Source: Protula sp. h YS-2021 (taxonomy: Eukaryota; Annelida; Polychaeta; Sabellida; Serpulidae). Taken from it: a DNA stretch of 64,000 nucleotides. Made by a program: the position numbers and the translations under genes. Where the stretch lies: contig OX457025.1 in assembly GCA_949752745.1 (NCBI GenBank), forward strand, positions 51,171,098 to 51,235,097, written 5' to 3'. Positions 34,421-44,079 of this stretch are shown here, one piece after another (positions within the stretch are counted from its first letter, which is position 1; the number at the start of each line of letters is the position of its first letter). The notes beneath the pieces were generated by a model. That model was not told where the DNA came from and did no database searches. It was given only the letters and a program-made list of their open reading frames with translations.

Positions 34421-34489
34421 GTGTTGTTGAAGAATCAGACAGAGAGGGAGAAGTGGACGTCATAAGAGAGACGGAGCAACGACTGCTGG
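34421..34489 (+). CDS. Recombinase gene exon 11 (acidic linker)
   Basis: The acceptor is GCTGTTGGCAG and the donor is CTGG|GTAAGG; phase 1 to phase 1, 69 nt. It encodes VVEESDREGEVDVIRETEQR, a charged linker after the catalytic domain. Confidence 0.55.
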
Positions 34490-34769
34490 GTAAGGAACCT
34501 ATTAATCGGATTTCGCTTGAATTGTGCGTAAACAGTCAGGAGTAAAGTTGTGTAAGATGATAAAGGGGAAAATATTTGTAATGCCTATTTCATTGAACAT
34601 TTTTTTTATTATTTTTTTTTAAACATTGTTCAGAATGTAATTATCATTTACAAGGAGTACAAAACATGAGACAGTAGTGTGTGACCTTTGAATTTCGCAG
34701 GTTTTTGGTACTGCTGCAACTCTGCCAATGTTATTTATAACAAAGTGGCATTTTTTTATGTTTTCACAG

Positions 34770-35046
34770 GCGATCAAGCAACTCGTCCCCACTTCAGTGA
34801 AGTTGAAGTGGCTCTCATGAAGACCATATTCAAGAAAGAATTACACCACAGAGGTAGTCTTCCAACGATAGATGAAGTGGAGGATCGAGTTCGAGACGAG
34901 GAAATGTTACTGGGTCGTTCTGTGAGAGAAATCTTCAATTTCCTGAAAGCGCAGAAGAAAAAAAGTGCCAAAGCAAAAAAAACAACAAACAGAAGCTCCT
35001 TCCGCTCCTGCTCCACCGACCGCTGATGCTTTAGACGATACTTCAG
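34770..35046 (+). CDS. Recombinase gene exon 12 (first SANT/Myb-like domain)
   Basis: The acceptor is ATGTTTTCACAG and the donor is TTCAG|GTAGAA. It encodes RPHFSEVEVALMKTIFKKEL, then VRDEEMLLGRSVREIFNFLK, a helical domain related to that in the last exon. At the A8 run 34975-34982 the frame shifts. On the other side it reads cleanly as a Pro/Ala-rich TEAPSAPAPPTADALDDTS and reaches the donor in the expected phase, so a one-base indel there is likely. Confidence 0.6.
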
Positions 35047-35238
35047 GTAGAAGACGTACTGCAGACGTACTGCACATTTCGCATGGAGTGAGAGACTAAG
35101 AAAAAATTTTAGTGTAGATGAATATTTAAAATTGTTTTTAATTGTATGTTGTTGACCCTTCACTATGTATAATTAATTTCTCTTGCATATAAACAAAAAC
35201 ATTGCATTGATACGTGTTCATTTATGTTTTTCTTTCAG

Positions 35239-35352
35239 ACGAGGTGGAATATGAAATTCCTTTGCCTGTCACCTCAGTATCATCACTTATGAAAAAGAAA
35301 CGGAAGAAATCCCGTCACAGCCGCAGGTCAGGGAGTCCCAGGAAAACTAAAG
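35239..35352 (+). CDS. Recombinase gene exon 13 (basic linker)
   Basis: The acceptor is TTTTCTTTCAG and the donor is AAAG|GTAGGA; phase 1 to phase 1, 114 nt. It encodes DEVEYEIPLPVTSVSSLM and a very basic KKKRKKSRHSRRSGSPRKTK that could act as a nuclear localisation signal. Confidence 0.6.
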
Positions 35353-35596
35353 GTAGGATTTAACAGAAAGCATTCGGTTCACATAAATTTTAGGTGGTAC
35401 ATTTCGCGTGGTTCTGTTAATAGCGTTGCGAAAACTATATTGAATGTAACGTGTGCTTTCGCAAGAATTGACAGTTCATCGCACTTACATTTTATAATCT
35501 CGCCTTATCTTTTGCAAGACTCGACACTTCAATGTGAGCTCACAAATTTATTTTGCTAGATACACATGTTTTACACTTGTGCAAATTATTTTACAG

Positions 35597-35823
35597 GTTC
35601 GAGTAGGCCATGGACAACAGAGGAAAAAGAGGCGGTGCATAAACATTTCCAAGGCCACATTGACCGATACAAGCCGCCAACGATGAAAGAAATCAAGTCC
35701 TGCCTTTCAGAGGAAAGTGATATTTTAGGACACAGGAACAAAGTTCAGTTACGGGCATACCTTTCAAATTTTTACAAGAAAAATAAAAAGGCGGATGAAG
35801 CTTCAGATCCGTTTAAAAAATAA
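35597..35823 (+). CDS. Recombinase gene last exon (second SANT/Myb-like domain, stop)
   Basis: The acceptor is AATTATTTTACAG and the stop is TAA at 35821-35823. It encodes SRPWTTEEKEAVHKHF, IKSCLSEESDILGHRN and a helical basic end. RPW-x-x-EE-x-x-V is typical of SANT/Myb-like helices. The layout repeats that of exon 12, suggesting an internal duplication. Confidence 0.65.
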
Positions 35824-35949
35824 ACTGTTTTGGGGACAAAAACATTTTGCGAACACCAAAATGTTCTAATTCATAGAAACATCGGCAAAATTTTTGAAGT
35901 TTGAGACTCTGTTACATGCATGGTTGTGGACGTACATTTCGCATTTGTT

Positions 35950-36064
35950 ATTTTAGGACACAGGGACAAAGTTCAGTTGCTGGCATACCTTTCAAATTTT
36001 CACAAGAAAAATAAAAAAGCGGATGAAGCTTCAGATCCGTTAAAAAAGTAAACTGTTTTGGGGA
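35950..36064 (+). pseudogene. Tandem partial copy of the last exon
   Basis: It repeats the 3' part of the last exon from TTTTAGGACACAGG to TAAACTGTTTTGGGGAC, with a stop in place. It lacks the RPWTTEE part and an acceptor, so it is unlikely to be translated on its own. Confidence 0.65.
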
Positions 36065-37310
36065 CATTTCGCTGTGATGTCATGTTTGTGGGATTCTGTT
36101 TTAGTTTACAGAAGTGCGGGGAGTGTTTTTGTATCAGTGTTTCCATGGAGTTCACTGTTCTTATACGAAGTGACCGACTTCTAATTTATGAACGTCACGG
36201 GTCTGGGTAGTACGGTCAATTTTCATCTAACGGGGTCTCAAAACCTGCCAAATTTGCCGAGGTATTAAGAAGTGTTTTGGTTCGTACATTTCGCATGGTT
36301 ATGTGCGTTCGCGTATCAGGTTTCAGTGTGTTATTTGCATTTGATTTTTCTCGTATAAAGTGACAGACTGTAAATTTATGAAAGTTGCCGTGATGGGTAG
36401 TACGGATAAGTTTCATGTGACAGGTGACAAAAGCTGCCAAGTTTGCCGATGTATTTAAAAAAAAGAAATACTTGCGTCGTAGATTTCGCGTGGTTGCACT
36501 ACATTTCGCATGGTTGTGTATGAGCTCACATTTCGCTTCTCAGTTCGAAAGTTCTCTGTTCGGAGTGACCCATTGCAAACGTTGAACGTTGCGAGATTGG
36601 GTAGTACGAGCAAAAGGTATGTGACAGAGCCTCAAAACTTGGAAATTTTGCCGATATTGCCGTGATTAAGAAAATTTCGGTGTTCGCACATTTCGCATGG
36701 TTTTGTGCGTACATTTCGCATGTCAGTTTGAAAGTTTTAATTGTGTGATTTGCAGTTCACTTTTCTCATACGAAGTCACCGACTTTAGTACGTACTCAAC
36801 CATGCAAAATGTGCGAACCCCAAAATGTGCTTATTTACAGAAACATCGGCAAAATTTTCAGAAGTTTGAGACCGTGTCACATACATGGTTGTTATACGTT
36901 CATTTCGCATGATTGTGTATAAACGAGCATTTGGCTTGTCAGTTTTACATGTTATTTGCAGTTCACTGTTCTTATGCGAAGTGACCGACTTTAAATTTAT
37001 GAACGTGGCGAGAAGGGCGTATGCGCAAACGTGACAGGGTCTCAAAACTTGGAAATTTGCTGATGTTCCGTGATTAAAAAATTTTGGTGTTCGCACATTT
37101 CGCATGGTATTGTACGTACATTACGCATGTCAGTTGGAAAGTTTTAATTGTGTTGTTTTCAGTTCATCTTTCTCATACGAAGTCACCGACTTTAAATTTA
37201 TGAACGTCACGAGATGGGTTAGTACACCCAAGTTGTGTTTGCAGGGTCTCTAAACTTGCAAATTTTGTGCATGGTTGTGTACATACATTTCGCATGTTAG
37301 TTTGAAAGTT
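36060..37310. repeat. 3' subterminal tandem array, about 200-bp units
   Basis: About six units begin with ACATTTCGCATGGTT (36,286; 36,501; 36,711; 36,902; 37,096; 37,286) and share GAAGT(G/C)ACCGACTT and TTTATGAACGT. Spacing is 190-220 bp. It lies between the gene's stop codon and the right end of the element. Confidence 0.75.
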
Positions 37311-38060
37311 TCAGCTGTGTATTTTGTTTTCTTTAGGAAGCTGTTATGTGGTTTATATTTCATTGCCTCACGTTTTTTCGGTCTATCATTAAATTTTAAC
37401 TAGTGCACGTAACACTGAGCTTGAAAATAAGATAGAGTTGGTTATTTACACATCACGGTTATATCAATAGAGGATTTTGTTTTATTATTTTTTCTGTATT
37501 TTGGTTTTATTTTAAAAGAGTTTTGTTTTTAAACATTCATCTGTATAAATCTGTATTTTTCGTATAAATCCATATTTTTAACATTCATCTCTTTGAAAAT
37601 CTTTTGTACTGCTCTTCAATATTTTGTAAGTCTTCAATTTATGTTAAATAGTTTATGTATAGAAATGAAAGAAAATAAATATTACAGAGGGGGTTATTGT
37701 GTAAATAAAAGAAAACAAACTCTACGCTTGTTTGGCTTTAATTTAGTGTTTCCCTAATACTCTTTTACAGAAAGCACGTGGCCTTTGTTTATAAACAAAA
37801 TCGGTTTGTTTACATTTTTTACAGCAAACTTACAGTTGCAGATATAAAAAAATTGTGTAAAATATGCAAATTATGTAAACAAAATATTCCGTTTCACAGG
37901 GTCCATGCTTTGTTAAATTTCTCTTAATCTGTTGTCTTTTCTATATTTTCGTTTTCGGAATTAAATGTAAAAAAAATCTACCGAGATTTTCATATGCAAC
38001 TTATGTCTGAAAAGTCCCTAATAATGAAGTACATTTCGCGAGTTAGAGAAGAAATCGCGA
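37310..38060. other. AT-rich 3' tail of the recombinase element
   Basis: Nothing coding was seen. AT-rich DNA precedes the right terminal repeat; ATTTCGCGAG and the perfect palindrome AAATCGCGATTT lie within the last 60 bases. Confidence 0.4.
37674..37709 (+). promoter_or_regulatory. Candidate polyadenylation signals of the recombinase gene
   Basis: AATAAA occurs at 37674-37679 and again at 37704-37709, about 1.85 kb after the stop codon and inside the element. This is a weak call based on the hexamer alone. Confidence 0.25.
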
Positions 38061-38090
38061 TTTGTCGTTAGTTTCCCGACGTAGCTGTAT
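38061..38090 (-). repeat. Right terminal inverted repeat of the recombinase element
   Basis: Read on the minus strand it begins ATACAGCTACGTCGGGAAAC, matching the left end at 17 of 20 positions. The weaker match continues inward through GAC-AAAT with a two-base gap. Confidence 0.75.
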
Positions 38091-39690
38091 AAATGTGTGT
38101 CTGTGTGTGTGTCTGTGTCTGTGTCAGTCTGTTGTGAACAAAGTGTTGTGTGCAAGATATCTCGAGAGCGAAACGTCGGATCGACTTCCCACTTGACGGT
38201 TCTCTCAACTTTTGACGCATGTCACGTGATTAGGGCAGGCGTATGACGTCATTACGTAAAAATCTTTTGTGCGAAATTTCTCTGCCGCTGAACATCGGAG
38301 AAAGTTGATACGTGGCGGAATTGTTGCGTGGTAGGTCCGAAAGACCCTGTAGAATTTTTTCGCGAGTAGAACGAACGAATGCGGCGTATGACGTCATCAC
38401 GTAACATGCTTTTTTTTTTGCACAAGATCTTGTGTGCAAAATACCTCGATAACGGAAAGCCCTATCGACTTTAAATTTTATATGAACATTCCTTGGGTCA
38501 GTCGGACGGTTCTGTCAACTTTTCACTCATGTCACGTGATGAGGACAGGTGTATGACGTCATCACTTAAAAACTTGTGTGCGAAATTTCTGATCTGCTGA
38601 ACATCGGAGAAAGCTGAAACTTGGTGGGATTATTGCTTGGTAGGTTCGAAGGAAACTTTAAATTGTTTTTCGCGAGTAGAACGAATGAATGCGGCGTGTG
38701 ATGTCATCGCGTAAAATATGTGTATATTTAGAACCAGATCTTGTGTGCATAATATCTCTATAACGGAAAGTCATTTCGACTTAAAATTTTATATGGATAT
38801 TCTTTGGTTCAGTCAGACGACTGTTTCAACTTTAAAAAAAATATATCTGTTGTTAAGCAAAATTTCTCGACATCGGAAAGTCGTATCGACTTTAAATTTG
38901 GTGAAGTTATTCCTCGGATAAGTCGCACGGTTTTAATTAAACATTATTAAATTCGTGTAGAAAATCAAGAAAGGTGTATAACGTTAACACTCCCCCACCC
39001 CGCCTCCCAATTTTTTGGCTCCTTTTGTTATCTAACCTGTTAACTACGCTGGGGATTTCAGCGTTTTGCAGAAGATTCTCGAGTGTTCCTGCATTCTTTA
39101 GAAATCTTAAAAACAGTAACAGCATTACTGTTGGTCCATTGCTATTTGTTAGTGCCTGAAATTAAGTCTTTTGTGCGTTTCTCATCTACGGATGTTACGT
39201 CACATGCCACTCAGTCAGGGGTCAGTGTCAGTTGTGGTGCATGATGGAGTCGTCATCTACGAAATCATGGAATGCTATAGGTCTATACAGGTCTAGCTAT
39301 TGATTTTTTTTTCGCCGCATACTTGATTCGGTTGCCAAGGTATTCTATATATAGGGGCTATTTCGTATCGATTGGCATTGTTTGCAGAAGCATTTTTCGC
39401 TATTAAAGTGGGTCATCTGATATCTTGTGTTATGAGAAGCAACTCACCATTTTGGCACCGAAATGCCTTCCCCCTTCTCCCACCGAGGTGCGTCATCTGA
39501 TGCGCAGTTATGAAGAAGGCCTTTCTAGTGCTGTTTGGCCGATGGGAATGTGCGAAGACAGGGTAGACTATCATGGCTATAACTACACTTAGGGTACAGA
39601 CCGTTACCGTTGCCTTCGGTAAAAGGGTTAGAAATGTGTTTATAGTCGGACCTATATTAAATAGCTGGGGTAGGGGTTAGGGCGTGTGGA
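38091..39690 (+). mobile_element. Helitron-like repeat B, 3' fragment (continuation after the 15-kb element)
   Basis: It resumes in GT repeats and continues with CAGTCTGTTGTGAACAAAGT, matching the copy at 51,220-53,440 nearly to its end (AAATAGCTGGGGT). Internal units with GTATGACGTCAT and GAGTAGAACGAA are shared. It shows that the 15-kb element inserted into a pre-existing repeat. Confidence 0.75.
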
Positions 39691-39704
39691 GGATGATGGT
39701 TAAC

Positions 39705-40210
39705 CAAAAAATCCCGACCACCTTCAAGACCTGGATAAAAAGTAAGACCTGTTCGTCGTGACCCCTTCCAGATTCGGGTAAAAAGACGTACTGTAAAACC
39801 TGCCTGTTTTGACCAACTTTCAGACCCGGATAAAAATGTAACGTACAGTAAAACTACTATAATGACCAACTTCAGATCTGGATGAGAAGGACCTACAGTA
39901 AAACCCGTTTTAGGGACCACCTTCCAGACTCGGATAAAAAAAGACGTCCATTTATATCTGTTTTAGTGACCACCATCTGTGTGGTTTATTTTGAGTTTTT
40001 TACAATGAATTAAGATTATGTTTGCAGAAATGAATATTTTCTTTCAGCAATTAAAAAAAGGAATTTTTTTAGGGGGGGGGGGGATCATGGGTTTAGTCCT
40101 GGAGACATTTGTTTTTGTTCACAAATACAAGAAACTAAGGAGGTATCGACTAAAAGTGTATAACATAAGCCTGTACCATGTTGTATGTGCACTGGCCGCT
40201 CTAATTTCCA
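39705..40210 (+). repeat. Repeat family C, copy 2
   Basis: It has the same CAGTAAAACCTG / CCAGACCCGGATAAAAA units as 18,301, then GAATATTTTCTTTCAGCAAT and GGAGACATTTGTTTTTGTT. Confidence 0.65.
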
Positions 40211-40299
40211 CTTGTTCCTTTAGCAAGTGCGTCCCAATATATTCATCATCGTCGCTTAACGGGACGTTAAACACCAAACCAACCAAGAACTCAAAGTGG

Positions 40300-41300
40300 A
40301 ACTGTAAGGTAAAGATAGTGCTACTGGACAGTGCCCGTAATTAGATGCCCACATGTGGAAGAAAATCCTCCTGTCCCCGCAGTGCACAAAGTACTGCTGG
40401 ATTGTTCCCGTAGTCAGATGCACACATTTAAAACAAAGTACTGCTGGGCTGTCCCCGTAGTCAGCTAGGCACATATGAAAAAAAGTACTACTGGACTTTA
40501 TCCGTAGTCAGATGCTCGCATGTGAAAGAAAGTACACTGGACTGTTCCCATAGTCAGCTGATCACATAAGAAAGAAAATGCTGCTGGACTGTCCCAATAG
40601 TCAGCTGATCATACGACAAAGAAAGTGCTGCTGGGCTGTCCCCATAGTCAGCTGATCATATGAGAAAGAAAGTACTGCTGGACTGTCCTCGTAGTCAGAT
40701 GCGCACATGTGAAAGTACTGTTGGACTGTCCCCGTAGTCAGAGCGCACATGTGAAAGTACTGCAGGACTTCTCCCGTGGTCAGCTAAGCACCTGCGAAAA
40801 AAATTACTACTGGACTGTCCCCGTAGTCGGGTGCGCACATGTGAAAGAAGTATGCAGGGCTGTCCCCGTGATCAGCTAGGCACAAGTGAAAAAAGTACTT
40901 CTGGACTGTCCCTCTAGTCAGCTGATTACATGAGAAATAAAGTGGTGCTGGACCGTCCCTGTAGTCAGGTGCGCACATGTGAAAGAAGTACTGCAGGACT
41001 GTCCCCGTGGTCAGCTAGGCACATGTGAAAGAAAGTACTGCAGGACTGTCCATGTAGTCAGCTGATCACATGTCAAAGTAGTGCTGGACTGCCTCAGTAG
41101 TTAGATGCCCACATGTCAGAGTACTGCTGGACTGTCCCCGTAGTCAGATGCGCACATATGAAAGTACTGCTGGACTGTCCCCGTAGTCAGTTAGGCACAT
41201 ATGAAAGAAAGTACTGCTGGACTGTCCCCGTAGTCAGATGCGCACATGTGAAAGTACTGCTGGACTGTCCCCGCAGTCAGATGCGCACATAAGCGAAATA
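40300..41300 (+). repeat. About 46-bp minisatellite, roughly 20 units
   Basis: The unit is ACTGTCCCCGTAGTCAGATG, CGCACATGTGAAAGAAAGTA, CTGCTGG. It ends about 280 bp before POLQ exon g. No splice site from the exon is recognisable in it. Confidence 0.85.
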
Positions 41301-41583
41301 TAATATTCGAAATATAAACGATTCGTTATGTTATGGCGAACAAGCAAACAGTGAGTGGCACCAGGCGCGTGAGCCCGGTATACCCGTGGCGGGGTGTCGG
41401 ACACGTCTTAATGTTCCCTCAGTATCACTGTCTCAGGTCTTTCTGCCCTCGCTGAGAGTGTGGCAAAAAGAACTGCCGTGATGCATGCCTTTTTCAGAAG
41501 GTGGCGTTGCTTGTTGATAGTGATGTTATAATGTTGTGTTTATGCATGTGTTAGGTTGTATGATATGTTTGTATGTTTGTCAG

Positions 41584-41699
41584 ACTGGCCATGGAGAGGA
41601 TTCACGGCGTATATACGATGCACACCGCCACGGGCCGAGTAGCCATGCAGGAACCCAACCTGCAGAATGTGCCCAAGGACTTCGAAATATACCTGCCAG
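41584..41699 (+). CDS. POLQ: POLQ exon g (palm)
   Basis: The acceptor is TTTGTCAG and the donor is CCAG|GTACAG; phase 2 to phase 1, 116 nt. It encodes MERIHGVYTMHTATGR and EPNLQNVPKDFEIYLP, the palm strand and the template-strand contact motif conserved in all family A polymerases (TATGR and NLQN). The donor region is repeated in the downstream minisatellite at 41,700-42,470. Confidence 0.93.
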
Positions 41700-42470
41700 G
41701 TACAGTATGACAAAATCTCTGGGTACGTCTGACACACCTACCAGTTACGGACTGACGCACTTGCTAGAGACATGCTGACACATCTGCCAGGTGCAGTTTG
41801 ACACACTTCCCAGGTACGACCTGACACACTTTCTAGGTATGATTTGACACACCTTCCAGGTACGGTCTCACACACATACTAGGCGCGAACTGACGCACAT
41901 CATAGGTTCGATCTGACACAAGTCCAAGTACGACCTGACACACCTCCTAGGTACGACCTGGCACAACTCCTAGGCACGATCTGACACACCTCCCAACTAC
42001 AGCCTGCCAAACCTCCGATGTACGATCTGACACATCCCAGATACAGTCTGACAAACTCCTAAGTACGGTTTCACACACCTGCTTGACAAAATCTCACAAA
42101 CCACCCAAGTCCAATTTGACACGCCTCCCAGGTATTATCTGACACACCGTCCAAGTACAATCTGACACGCTTCCCAGGTACTATCTGTCACCCATCCCAA
42201 GTACTATCTGACACGCCTCCCAGGTACGATCTGACACACCTCACAGGTACGATCTAACACACCTCCCTGGTACGATCTGACACGCCTCCCAGGTACGATC
42301 TGACACACCATCCAGGTACGATCTGACACGCATCCCAGGTACGATCTAACACGCCACCCAGATACGTTCTGACACACCTCCCAGGTAGGATCTGACACAC
42401 CTCCCAGGTACGGTCTAAATCACCACCCAAGTACGATCTGACACACCATACTGACGGTCTGACAAACCCT
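41700..42470 (+). repeat. About 24-bp minisatellite carrying copies of a POLQ splice donor
   Basis: About 30 units of CTGACACACCTCCCAGGTACGAT. CCAG|GTACRNT equals the border of the exon ending at 41,699 (CCAG|GTACAGT). The array starts at the donor itself. Confidence 0.85.
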
Positions 42471-42790
42471 TTCTCAATCTTTCCCATCACTTAACGGGTT
42501 GAACTTGCACACCTGTAACATTAATGATGGTGTATTGCGTTGTGAAGATCAAACTGTTTTTAGTTAGATAAGCATTAATAGTGCAAAATACTTATAGCAA
42601 AAGAACAATAATCCATGGCATGGTAAAAATGTCCGTGCATGGTATTTGTGTTATGCATCCCCGACCAAGGTGATTGCATGTAATGTTTGTATCTTCTATA
42701 CATGTGTATATATGTGTACGTATAAGGTATGTGTGCACGTGCGAGTGTGGAAGTGTCCTTGCTTGGTATTTTCGTTTAAATAACCGGTTA
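42471..42790. other. POLQ intron, no feature recognised
   Basis: AT-rich with short GTGTATATATGTGTA repeats at about 42,702. Confidence 0.35.
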
Positions 42791-42792
42791 TT

Positions 42793-43695
42793 ATATGTCT
42801 CCCCCTAAGGGAGACATATATAGCATTTGGTGTGTCCGCCCGTCCGTCTGTCCGCAGTGAGTTCTTATGAAATTAATGAGTCGATTTTTCTCAAAATATA
42901 CATTCATATTGGGGTACATGTCCAAATGATGCCCGTGTTATTTTTTTTCGTTTCCTCAAAAATTCTATTTTTGTCAATTTTTTTAACATTGGGCGGGGGG
43001 GAGGTTTCGTGCATTTTTTTCACTTTGGCAGGCCATATCTCCAAAACAGTTTTTTGGATTAGGCTAAAACGTGGCAAGAACAACACACATATAGTGCAAA
43101 TGTTTACTGCGAAGTTTTTCTTCATTTCCTTTGAAAATGTATTTTTGGCGAATTTTTAAATTTTTGATTTTGAACTTTTTCGGCCATATTGTTGCGATAT
43201 CTCCGAAACAGTTTGTTGGATTAGGCTGAAACGTGGCAATAAGAACCCACATATAGTGCAAATGTTTACTGCGAAGCTTTTCTTCATTTGCGTTGAAAAT
43301 GTATTTTTGGCGATTTTTTTAATTTTTGAATTTTAACTTTTTTGGCCATATTGTTGCGATATCTCCGAAACGATTTGTTGGATTAGGCTGAAACTTGGCA
43401 TGAAGAACTCACAAAACGTGTAAATGTTTACTGCGAAGTTTTTCTTCATTTCCCTGGAAAATGTATTTTTTGGCGAATTTTTTAATTTTTGATTTTGAAC
43501 TTTTTTTGCCATATTGTTGCGATATCTCCGAAACAGTTTGTTGGATTAGGCTGAAACATGGCAAGAAGAACCCGTATGTATGTTTACTGCCAATGTTGCA
43601 CTTTTAAGCAAGGCATTTTTTTCCACATGACTGATTTTTGGGCGGGGGAAACATATCCGTTTTTTGTTTTAACAAAAACACTGGCCAGTCTAGTT
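42793..43695 (+). mobile_element. Helitron-like repeat A, copy 2
   Basis: It has the same 5' hairpin (TATGTCTCCCCCTAAGGGAG), GTCC core, four internal units with GCGATATCTCCGAAAC and the 3' TTAACAAAAACACTGGCCAG, TCTAG as copy 1 at 2,167. Its end lies 27 bp before POLQ exon h. Confidence 0.8.
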
Positions 43696-43721
43696 TTAAT
43701 GCTGTTGCAATGTTTCTAAAG

Positions 43722-43865
43722 ATGTGATCGGCGAGAGCCAACCAGGCGGCGCTGCACTGGTTCAGTCACGTGGCCGGCAGAAGCGACGAATCAGAGCGCG
43801 ATGTACTGGCCAATCAAAAACGCCACACGCTGTGAGCATGAGACACGCCTTTGTGCCGTTCAGAG
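43722..43865 (+). CDS. POLQ: POLQ exon h (insert 2 region)
   Basis: The acceptor is TTTCTAAAG and the donor is AGAG|GTAAAT; phase 1 to phase 1, 144 nt. It encodes a basic, low-complexity segment (VIGESQPGG ... RGRQKRRIRARC) that fits the position of Pol theta insert 2, then the conserved SMRHAFVPFRG leading into motif A. It starts 27 bp after the 3' end of a Helitron-like element. Confidence 0.85.
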
Positions 43866-44079
43866 GTAAATCTCGCCACTGTCCGCCTTTCTTGCCTTTG
43901 CTGAGACCGTGGGAGGTGGGATCGAAGACGTCTGGCAGGAGAGGGGTGGCGTTGTGGGGGATCGAGTGTTGGGGGAGTAGTTGTCAGAACAGAGGCTGTT
44001 CATCTACAGTATTGTCTTTTTTAAGGAGGCTGGAGGCGTCAACCGGAGCTATTACTTGTTTTTATTTTAGCTTTTTAGC

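Larger units (their letters stand above)
26617..35823 (+). other. Gene span: PWWP - C2H2-like finger - tyrosine recombinase - SANT-like x2
   Basis: About fourteen exons are recognised, most beginning with two bases of a split codon and ending with one (phase 1), so they can be joined, skipped or duplicated without changing frame. Predicted order of domains: PWWP-like chromatin reader, acidic and Ser/Lys-rich linkers with internal repeats, a CxxC...HxxxxH finger, a helical core-binding region, a tyrosine-recombinase catalytic domain, and two related SANT/Myb-like domains. The likely role is nuclear DNA cutting and rejoining for element mobility, with the finger and SANT domains binding DNA and the PWWP steering to chromatin; this is inference from domain content. 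Six reading-frame breaks occur, all at mononucleotide runs, and no in-frame nonsense codon is seen outside them. It lies in POLQ intron 6 on the same strand. Confidence 0.7.
23061..38090 (+). mobile_element. 15-kb TIR-flanked element carrying a tyrosine-recombinase gene
   Basis: The left end (23061) and right end (38090) were found in two independent ways. First, a dispersed repeat is split in its GT tract: its 5' part lies at 22,966-23,060 and its 3' part resumes at 38,091, whereas the copy at 51,220 is continuous there. Second, the first and last 30 bases are inverted copies of each other (17 of the first 20 match, with 11 in a row: CGTCGGGAAAC). The element contains a 14-exon gene on the + strand (26,617-35,823), upstream tandem repeats of about 245 bp, a 3' array of about 200-bp units, a 12-bp-stem hairpin at 23,119-23,145 and a perfect AAATCGCGATTT near the right end. 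A target duplication cannot be judged in GT repeats. Classification as a recombinase transposon is inference; a host gene captured by such an element is the alternative. Confidence 0.75.

Noticed and set aside
40300..42470. CRISPR-like arrays (regular short repeats)
   Set aside because: Units vary continuously and there are no unique spacers between identical repeats. The context is eukaryotic introns, so these are minisatellites.
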